Shown here: positions 8,048-14,444 of the stretch, piece after piece
Layout of the letters: every line of letters begins with the position of its first letter
How positions within the stretch are numbered: position 1 is the stretch's first letter
Source of the DNA: Cudoniella acicularis
Lineage: Eukaryota > Ascomycota > Leotiomycetes > Helotiales > Helotiaceae
Assembly (NCBI GenBank): GCA_013054445.1
Contig: JAAMPI010001440.1
Location: 1-14,444, forward strand
DNA length: 14,444 nucleotides
Reading direction: 5' to 3'
The notes under the pieces: model-generated
What the model saw: the letters and a program-made list of their open reading frames with translations, nothing else
What the model was told of the DNA's origin: nothing
The model's database searches: none
Position numbers and translations under genes: made by a program

Positions 8048-8388
8048 TACTATAGACTGGTGAGACATGGGTTTTCAAACAGAAACGGTCTGCTTCACCC
8101 AAATTTGCGTTCAAAGCATTGGCTCCCATTGAGAGGAATGGGGTACGATACTCCCAAGGCCAACTTCCTCGCAGCATGGACTTCTCCACGCTCGGAAACT
8201 ATACCCTTCTACAAATGCGCCTGGTGTCGAAATCCGCCTTGCATGACCAACTCTCCTGCTTCGCCAGGGATGGCCTAAACAGTAACACAATCATCTCCTC
8301 CAGAGCAGGTCTCATTCGCGAGATGGCCAGGTCTCTATGTTTTTCAAATGATCACTTCCGGTTTTTTTCCTTAGTAGAGACGGAATGA
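8048..8388 (+). other. Unassigned open frame, possibly an exon or relic
   Basis: One plus-strand frame is open from just after a TAG near 8050 to TGA at 8386-8388 (about 112 codons). It reads protein-like in part (FAFKALAPIERNGVRYSQGQ, MRLVSKSALHDQL, ISSRAGLIREMARSLCF). There is no ATG at its beginning and I see no convincing splice partner. I do not recognise a family. It may be chance or the remains of a gene. Confidence 0.2.
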
Positions 8389-8406
8389 AGACCATTACAG
8401 TGGTAC

Positions 8407-9386
8407 TCAATCCGTTGCCATTTCAACTGACTGCTTGAATTTCACCTGTTCAAGCAACTCCATCCCTTGACCACTGCCTTGTGCCTCCAGCTTTGGTTTG
8501 TCATGACCACTGATCTCGAACATCTGTTTCTCTGCCGCTTTTCCATATAACACGGGCTTGTCATACCTTGTATTATTGGCATTGCCATCCCGCTGGGCCC
8601 TCTGCTTGCGTCGTTGTGACAAGAAAAGCAGGGCTCCGCAGATGAGAAGCGCGACCATCCCATAGGTAACTCCCGTGCCCGCTTTGTGAGGGTTGAACGG
8701 CGTCAGGGGTTTTGGCAGGTTCTGTGGAATTCGTTGACGAAGTGGAGGCAGAGGCCAGAGGCATTGTTGATGTTGTAGATATTGTCGACGATACTGAGCT
8801 TGTCAAACTCGCCGAACTACCTGGATGGATTGAAAAGCCAGGGCTGGAATAGGTCGTAGTATCTGCGCTAGTCTCGTTGACTGCGACCAGTGAAACTCGC
8901 ATGGAATCGTCTTTGAGAGCAGCGCTGAGGTTATTGGCAGAAGGAATTGCCAGTTGTACGTCATTATTGTATCCAAACACTGATCGCCCGTGTTCTCCCA
9001 TCTATATCCATAGATATTTTCTCCGTAGACGAAACCCACTCTATCTATAGCAAGGAGAGTGTTAGTTGCATCCAAGTTTCCGCATCGAATTGGATCCGCA
9101 ACTGTCACGGCAGGTTATCACATACCGAGAAGGGTCAAGTTTAAAACCCAAAAAGGTGCGTCACTGGGTTGAAGGAAAAGGCTAAAAATCTGCGGCGTCC
9201 GAGCATCTGAATGAACCTTCCTCCCAAACTACGAGATAGTGACGCTTTGGTTATTGTAATATGTTGTGTAAAATTACCTACCAGCCGAGGAAGGCTCAAA
9301 GAACTCGCTAACGTAGTCGGGCACTTGAACACAATCTGGTGCATCAGCACCATTCTGTCGAATATCGAGCTCCTTAATAATGAAGG
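8407..9386 (-). CDS. Single-pass membrane protein, 5' end not found
   Basis: Exon-like blocks on the minus strand are 9386-9282 (FIIKELDIRQNGADAPDCV), 9206-9126 (QIFSLFLQPSDAPFWVLNLT) and a block from 9044 (RVGFVYGENIYGYRWENTGD). Introns 9281-9207 (GTAGGT donor) and 9125-9045 (GTATGT donor, AACTAAC branch) keep frame. A Ser/Thr-rich segment with N-x-S/T sites follows. The last block 8721-8407 has AGTGVTYG, a hydrophobic helix MVALLICGALLFL, then SQRRKQR and a cytoplasmic tail of about 70 residues. Two frame changes remain. Weak introns 8980-8925 (56 nt, GTGTTT donor) and 8794-8722 (73 nt, GTATCG donor) would resolve both; otherwise they are frameshifts. Upstream of 9386 the frame meets a stop next to a plausible acceptor (GCAACAG), and I could not find a signal-peptide exon. 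The layout suits a cell-surface receptor or wall-stress-sensor-like protein, but the family is not identified. Confidence 0.5.
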
Positions 9387-10134
9387 CTGTTGCATTAGAA
9401 TCAAATTAGATAAAGAAGAAGCTTTAGCAGGTCTATCACGGTTTGGCACTTAAGTAATATTGTAGTAATGTTGTTGTGCTTCGGAGTTGGAAGTCAAAGG
9501 AAAGACTACACCAGATTATGGAGGAGCCGTAAACCCCTTTTCGAGCGGGCACAGCCACATTTATGTGCGCCTTCAGATTGAGGGTGAGACATATTCCCGC
9601 ATCTTTGTAAATCGTGATGCATCGGGAGTGGGTAGACAGTAACGGGAGTTTTCACCTTTGTCCTAAAATTCGGAGATTTCTTTCGCAAAAAAATGAAAAA
9701 CTGAAAAAAATTGGCAAGCAGATAGAACAAGGCGGGTTCGATCAAAGTGGAGGGACAAGTAACCACAAAATGTGTTAACTTTGAAGTTGGGGAGACTACG
9801 AAGCGCTTCCGGACATACCTGCATAGGGGTGTAACACGCCTCTTAGAAATTGAGAATCCAGGCCCAATCAGATGACTCTACGGAGGTACCTCGCCTGTAA
9901 TCAAATGCCACATTTAGGGCCAGTAATCGCAGGCCGTCCCGCTTCACAAGTGTGTGCTCTGTCCGTGTGAAAACAAGGACTGCGCGGTGTGAGAGAGCCA
10001 ACGGTCTGGCAAATCGATCCCCGGCGTCGATTGAGTCTTTTCTTAGGTTAGAGCAGCGATTGCTCAGGACCAAAGACACCAGGAGACTTTAGAGAGGCTC
10101 GGTTTTGTCTGAGACTATTCAGGTAAAATTGAGT
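9387..10134. other. Region without a supported gene
   Basis: This stretch should contain the first exon of the membrane protein if that gene is complete, but no signal-peptide-like ATG exon is apparent. An open frame at 9843-10079 (minus, 78 codons) is unremarkable. A/T homopolymers lie around 9686-9711. Confidence 0.4.
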
Positions 10135-10479
10135 TTATGGTGGGGTTCGAAGTAGCGCGTCAAGAGAAGCAATGGATTGCCCCTTGGAAGGGCCCCGTTT
10201 TGTAACCGTTATCTCGCCAATGACACCAGGTGACAAGAATGAGGAAACCAGGAAACCTTCATTTTGGATTGGAAAGAGCTTATATTTCACAAGCATTTCA
10301 GCCACAACGGTAGCACTAATTTTTCTCCAGCTTCGTGTCATATTGAAGGGTTTCATTGGGGACAATACGCTCTAAGAACATCCACGGTAGTTCTTTCTTC
10401 TCGTCAAGGGCTTGCCAAAAAACAACACTGATCCCAAATTTGGAGACTTGGGAGACGGAATATGCTTCGAAGAAGCTAT
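10135..10479 (-). pseudogene. 3' part of an unidentified gene, broken by a one-base shift
   Basis: After a possible acceptor (AATCAG ending at 10480) a protein-like frame begins SFFEAYSVSQVSKFGISVVF and continues through WQALDEKKELPWMFLERIVP to KLEKN, then TAG at 10318-10316. One frame over, the reading continues ISATVVAEMLVKYKLFPIQN and ends ASLDALLRTPP, TAA at 10137-10135. The switch falls exactly on a run of five A on the minus strand (T at 10320-10324). With four A the two halves join as KLEKISATVV and give a continuous tail of about 112 residues. So this is either a frameshift mutation or a homopolymer base-call error. The 5' part is unclear. No domain is recognised. Confidence 0.5.
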
Positions 10480-10486
10480 CTGATTA

Positions 10487-10980
10487 CTATGTGGGGTTCA
10501 GATGACCAGATAACTGGTTTTGTCGACTGAAGATGTTTGCACGCATTCGTCCTGAATTTTCGCCATGATAGACCATGTTTGCATTCGGAAAATGAAACTG
10601 TTGGTTATGATTTTTCCAGCCAAAGGTACAGAAGATTTCGGCGGCGAATATTGGTAGGCTGGTAGCTGCTACACTCGTGTTTGTGTCCCTTCCATAACCT
10701 AAAGAGAGATCCAAAGCCAGTTCGCTAAGAGCCCCCATAGGCTTTCCTTCCGGCACTGGATTTCTGGATTTCCTCCCCATCCTCATCATCCTCATGACCG
10801 GCCGGTATGCCAGCAGCTGATGCCATAACATCATTCTTGGTTTTCCAAAATTGGCCAGGAGTCGGGTAATAACTTCCAGTCGTGAGTACAACTAGAGAAG
10901 AAAGCAGGTGGATTTGAGTCTGAAAAAGTCTCAACAAAATCCGTCCTGCCTGCCCGAACTGCTCCTCAAAGCTGAAGTTT
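10487..10980 (-). other. Ambiguous coding-like region, two overlapping frames
   Basis: Two minus-strand frames are open. One reads FSFEEQFGQAGRILLRLFQT, then LTTGSYYPTPGQFW and GIPAGHEDDEDGEEIQ, stopping at 10725-10727. The other (10891-10487) includes LYSRLEVITRLLANFGKP and SVAATSLPIFAAEIFCTFGW. A good acceptor (TTTCTTCTCTAG) precedes the LYSRLEV frame. Both cannot be real throughout their overlap. This may be the 5' part of the broken gene at 10135-10479, but I cannot build a continuous model or name a family. Confidence 0.25.
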
Positions 10981-11054
10981 TTATTACTCGAATAACATTA
11001 ATATCGTTGATAGTCGTACAAGATATCCGGAAGTTTGCTTTGCTGAGCCAATGG

Positions 11055-11983
11055 CTAAGGAATATCCGCAACTGGTGGATTATCATGTTGTACGGAAATA
11101 TGACACTTTTCCCGGCGCGCTTTCGATTTCCGGTCAATGTCTTCCCAATCAATTTTCCAATTCATAATGCTCTCAGAAAGCTCCATGTCTCCGTTTCGGG
11201 GTATGTATTCTGAACATTGGGCTTCAATGGCCTGTAGTTGAATTCGAAGAAATTTTAGTTCCGACTGGTTCGCGTCGAAATCGTCCTCCCTAGTGGTTGT
11301 TAGAAAATGATATGACCTTACATTTTGAAGAGGACTTACATCTCTGCTATTCTGTACTCGAGTAGGAGTATACGCTCGGCAGCTTTCTCGGCCCGGGTGA
11401 CCAACATGTCATGTATGTGCTAAAATTTATTAGCGATAATCGTTCTCAGTAGTTCGACATTGAAGGCGCCTACATCCGACTCTTCTCTCCTCAACTGTAG
11501 TTCTGCCACTGCTTTCGACAATTGCGATGCCAATGTCTCTGCTTCTACGGCGATTTTAGCGGCTTTGGCAGGAGTAATGACCGATTCAGCAGTGCTCGAG
11601 CGTGCTGAGTGTCGGGATGTGCCGGGAAGACGCATTCTTATGGTTCGTGTCGGTGTTCGTGGCCCCCATGAAAATGTATCGTCCTCTATCAGTTCACTGG
11701 TGCTTTCAATAGCCAAATTGACCGACTTTCTATGGTTTTCCTCTCCACGCATAAGTACCTCTATCTCATCAACCTTGTGGTGTATTGCTGTAACAGCGGA
11801 GTTCTCGAGAGAATTGTCTTTCGATAAACGGGCCACCAAGTCGTTAAGTCGTTCGATAAGGACATCTTTGTTATCTTCAGTCAGGTCTTCTCGTGGAGCG
11901 TAATGCGAGAATCGTGGACTTGTTGGTGACGAGAATTGACGATGAAGCATTCCAATTGGACCGAGATGATGGAGACTGGACAT
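11055..11983 (-). CDS. Coiled-coil protein of unknown function (three exons, 274 aa)
   Basis: Minus-strand exons are 11983-11474, 11419-11340 and 11289-11055. Introns of 54 nt (GTAGGC donor, CTAAT branch, TTTTAG) and 50 nt (GTAAGT donor, TTCTAAC branch, CACTAG) keep frame. The N-terminus (MSSLHHLGPIGML) is followed by a Ser/Pro-rich piece. An acidic helical segment (DVLIERLNDLVARLSKDN) comes next, then a basic Arg/Thr-rich linker around residues 108-128. From about residue 138 to 235 long charged helices with regular Leu/Ile spacing predict a coiled coil, crossing both introns (EESD|HIHDM and RIAEM|EDDFD). Near the C-terminus are MNWKIDWEDIDRKSKARREK and a TAG at 11055-11057. There is no signal peptide or membrane segment. 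It is transcribed divergently from the TRP2 gene. I do not recognise a named family. Confidence 0.8.
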
Positions 11984-12391
11984 TTTTGCAGAAGCCGGTT
12001 ATAGCTATTGGACGGCAATATGCGGATGACAGATTCTTTTCATATCAAGCTGACGCATAATTCTAGGATGCGAGGCTTTTCGGGAAAAGCAATTCTGCAA
12101 CACAAAGGTGACCTGATCGAAGATGGCTCAGTATGCCGTAGCTGCAAGGCTAGGGTGGAGATACCCGAGTGGGCCAACCGGCAAAAATAGGCGGTGAGTA
12201 GCTGCGGGTACTGGAAACGGCTCTCTTTTTTATTCTGCCTCCGGCATTCGAGGACCCGTTGTCCTCGGTATCCGCACCCCAAGACCTTTCGTGGGTTCTT
12301 CTGTACATTTAAGTTAGCTCTGCCTGATCTATACGGTACGAGAATCTGAACTTGAGAAGTATAAGCAAGTCAATTTTCGAGCACCGGCATA
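11984..12391. promoter_or_regulatory. Shared upstream region of the divergent gene pair
   Basis: The 408 nt between the start codons of the coiled-coil gene and TRP2 must hold both promoters and 5' leaders. Small open frames here (12008-12190 plus, 12040-12282 minus) have no protein-like features. I see no TGACTCA element in this interval itself; the nearest is inside TRP2 intron 1. Confidence 0.6.
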
Positions 12392-14062
12392 ATGGCAGTT
12401 GAAGTAAGTGAATCTGTGACTCAGTGAATCGCCGAAAGACCAGTAACTCACAGATTCCCAGGAAGAACTACAACCTTCTCTTGAAACCGTCCGAGAAATA
12501 TTGGGGAAGTCGACGGGGAAGTCATTTGCCCCCAACCTTGTGCCAGTCTACGCGCAGATTACCTCCGACCTCATCACCCCTTCGCAAGCATACCTCAAGA
12601 TATCCAGTCATTCCAAATCCGATTTCTCCTTCTTATTCGAGAGCGCAGCAACAGAGAAGGTCGGAAGATATAGTTTTGTAGGAGCTGGACCTCGAAAGGT
12701 CTTGAAGACAGGGGAAGGTCATGGCCCCGAAATCGATCCATTGCCTGCGCTTGAAGCAGAGCTGTTAAAGAGCCGCGTTGCAGAAGTTCCAGGGCTGGCA
12801 TTACCACCGCTGACTGGTGGTGCAATTGGATATGTGGGCTACGACTGTGTACGGTACTTTGAGCCCAAAACAGCAAGACCTATGAAAGATGTGCTCAAGG
12901 TTCCAGAATCGTTGTTTATGCTTTTCGATACGATAGTCGCCTTTGACCGCTTCTACGATGTCATCAAAGTCGTAACATACGTTCATGTTCCGGAGGATCT
13001 CGCTGACCTCGAATCATCCTATAAAGAGGCACAAGATACGATCAATGAGATTGTGAATGTATTACTCTCAGAACACACTCCCTTACCGCCGCAATTACCA
13101 ATTCAGCCAGACCAAAAAAGTAGCTCTAATATTGGGCAAGTGGGTTACGAGAGGCATGTTACAACACTCAAAGAGCACATTATCGCTGGTGACATAATTC
13201 AAGCGGTTCCTTCACAACGCTTCGCTCGTCCCACGTCGTTACATCCTTTCAATATATACCGCACATTACGGACAGTCAACCCTTCGCCATATCTGTTCTA
13301 CATCGATTGCAAAGACTTTCAGATAGTAGGCGCTTCCCCTGAACTTCTTGTAAAGAGAGAACATGGCCGAATCATCACTCATCCGATTGCCGGGACAGTG
13401 AAAAGGGGGAAAACTCCAGAAGAGGATGCCAGGCTCGCCAAAGAACTTTCAGATTCGTTAAAAGATAGAGCAGAACATGTCATGCTTGTTGATTTGGCAA
13501 GAAATGACGTGAATCGTGTTTGCGATCCCACAACCGTGAAGGTTGACCGACTAATGGTTGTGGAGAAATTCAGTCATGTGCAACATCTCGTCTCTCAAGT
13601 TTCTGGAGTTCTAAGAGCGGGAAAGACAAGATTTGATGCTTTTAGATCCATATTTCCTGCCGGAACTGTCTCAGGAGCACCAAAAGTCAAGGCAATGGAA
13701 CTTATTGCTGAACTGGAAAAGGAGAAAAGAGGTGTATATGCCGGTGCTGTCGGATACTTTGGTTATGGCAATGTTGACAGTGAAGGCAAGGAATCGGAAG
13801 GTGAGATGGATACATGTATTGCGTTGCGGACAATGATGGTGAAGGACGGTGTTGCATACTTACAAGCCGGTAAGTTTCGTCAGAATCGGGCGGGGATATT
13901 CACACTAATGGTTATTTAGGTGGTGGAATTGTCTTTGACTCTGACCCTTTCGAGGAATACATTGAGACTATCAACAAGCTTGAGGCGAACACGACCACCA
14001 TAACCTTGGCTGAGGCTCGGTATACGAAGCAACAATTCAGTGAAAAACCGAACGGCTCATGA
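12392..14062 (+). CDS. TRP2: Anthranilate synthase component I (three exons, 520 aa)
   Basis: The enzyme converts chorismate plus glutamine-derived ammonia to anthranilate, the first committed step of tryptophan synthesis, in complex with the glutaminase subunit encoded elsewhere. Exons are 12392-12403 (only MAVE), 12462-13869 and 13920-14062; introns of 58 nt (GTAAGT) and 50 nt (GTAAGT, CTAAT branch) keep frame. ATG 12392 is chosen because the main exon has no ATG before conserved sequence, and the tiny exon gives the expected MAVEEELQPSLETVREIL start. LFES at residues 62-65 with GRYSF at 72-76 corresponds to the tryptophan feedback site region (LLES in bacterial TrpE). Chorismate-binding motifs are GASPELL 294-300, IAGT 313-316, DLARND 348-353 and GTVSGAPK 405-412. 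GGGIVFDSDP after the second intron completes the active-site end. The gene is full length and apparently intact. Confidence 0.96.
12417..12423 (+). promoter_or_regulatory. TGACTCA (CPC1/GCN4-type site) in TRP2 intron 1
   Basis: A perfect palindromic-type bZIP site of cross-pathway (general amino acid) control lies 25 nt downstream of the TRP2 ATG, within the first intron (12404-12461). CPC1/CpcA/GCN4 activators bind TGA(C/G)TCA upstream of amino acid biosynthetic genes. The intronic position is unusual but close enough to the transcription start to act. Confidence 0.5.
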
Positions 14063-14101
14063 GGGGAGAAAATGAAGCGCGACTTTGGTGAGAGCGAGCA
14101 T

Positions 14102-14431
14102 TTATCGATCTAGATACGGGATTAAACTAGCATAACGGCTACTGAAAAAAATACAAGTTAACGAAGAGAAACCTCGAACTCTTTTTAACCGAGCCCCTGA
14201 AGGTACTCCACAAATTCCGCATCCACCACCCGCGAAAACAAGCTCAAGTAAGCTCAGAACTTTCTCGTGTCTATCCACCAAGAAAAATGCCTTCTCCCTT
14301 ATCTTGTCAAGAATATCCTTCAATGAAGGTATTGACAATCCCAGGGCCCCCTCAATCAAGGCATTGACCCGCCCCGCATCCGGAGATTCCCCCTCGGCAC
14401 TAGGATACCCACATCCACATCCACATCCATG
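14102..14431 (-). CDS. Possible 3' exon of a gene leaving the window
   Basis: One minus-strand frame is open from just after a TGA at 14434-14432 to TAG at 14104-14102, 109 codons without an early ATG. It reads like protein: a Gly/Cys start (from a CCACAT hexanucleotide repeat), then YPSAEGESPDAGRVNALIEG, a helical SLKDILDKIREKAFFLVDRH, EKVLSLLELVFAGGG and a less convincing tail. It is convergent with TRP2, whose stop lies 40 nt away, so 3' ends would abut or overlap. The upstream part would be outside the window. No family is recognised, and it may be a chance frame. Confidence 0.3.
   Translation of the reverse strand, partial: HGCGCGCGYPSAEGESPDAGRVNALIEGALGLSIPSLKDILDKIREKAFFLVDRHEKVLSLLELVFAGGGCGICGVPSGARLKRVRGFSSLTCIFFSSRYASLIPYLDR
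14409..14426 (+). repeat. CCACAT hexanucleotide repeat, three units
   Basis: Three perfect CCACAT units are followed by CCAT. Read on the minus strand in the open frame they encode alternating Gly-Cys residues. This is a simple repeat at the window edge. Confidence 0.8.
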
Positions 14432-14444
14432 TCATCCGGCCACC

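Noticed and set aside
11162..11200. A frameshift near the end of the coiled-coil gene
   Set aside because: Recounting the C run at 11197-11201 showed four C in the relevant stretch and the frame is continuous.
11460..11903. Plus-strand open frame of 147 codons
   Set aside because: It is antisense to exon 1 of the coiled-coil gene; its Ser/Ala richness is a by-product of that sequence.
12501..12503. TTG at 12501 as the start of anthranilate synthase
   Set aside because: It is a leucine codon inside the conserved N-terminus. ATG 12392 plus a 58-nt intron with perfect signals explains the start.

Overview
The window reads as nuclear DNA of a filamentous ascomycete (Pezizomycotina). The genes have short introns (about 49-118 nt) with GTATGT/GTAAGT-type donors and CTAAC/CTAAT branch points, and they are separated by AT-richer spacers. 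The order, perhaps Leotiomycetes, is only a guess. There is no operon structure, tRNA, rRNA, CRISPR array or complete transposon. All exon joins below are hand-made from splice signals and frame continuity.

Layout. Positions 1-430 are AT-rich spacer. Positions 440-2725 hold the most unusual part: three head-to-tail short transcription units on the + strand (ORFs at 633-767, 1127-1485 and 2233-2499). They share a TATA box plus C/A-rich leader, and two of them also share a 3' tail, but their Gly/Pro/Met/Asn-rich products have diverged strongly. The middle unit carries a 42-bp coding repeat with one base missing in one copy. Positions 2953-5156 (-) encode a complete five-exon sugar-porter MFS transporter of 644 residues. 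Positions 6130-7316 (-) hold a short-chain dehydrogenase that has lost its Rossmann glycine motif and, directly behind it, a frame-broken coding relic. Positions 8407-9386 (-) are the recognisable part of a single-pass membrane protein gene whose 5' end was not found. Positions 10135-10980 (-) hold broken coding sequence, including a one-base shift in a homopolymer. Positions 11055-11983 (-) encode a three-exon coiled-coil protein of 274 residues. It diverges over a 408-bp shared upstream region from a complete three-exon anthranilate synthase component I gene (12392-14062, +; TRP2-type, 520 residues). The right edge (14102-14431, -) has an open frame that may be the 3' exon of a gene leaving the window.

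Functionally the safe genes are a sugar-uptake transporter and the first committed enzyme of tryptophan biosynthesis. The latter has a perfect TGACTCA cross-pathway-control motif placed inside its first intron. Nothing suggests that these genes act in one pathway. The stretch from 6130 to 10980 looks like a gene graveyard with several independent disruptions, though base-call errors cannot be excluded for the one-base shifts.
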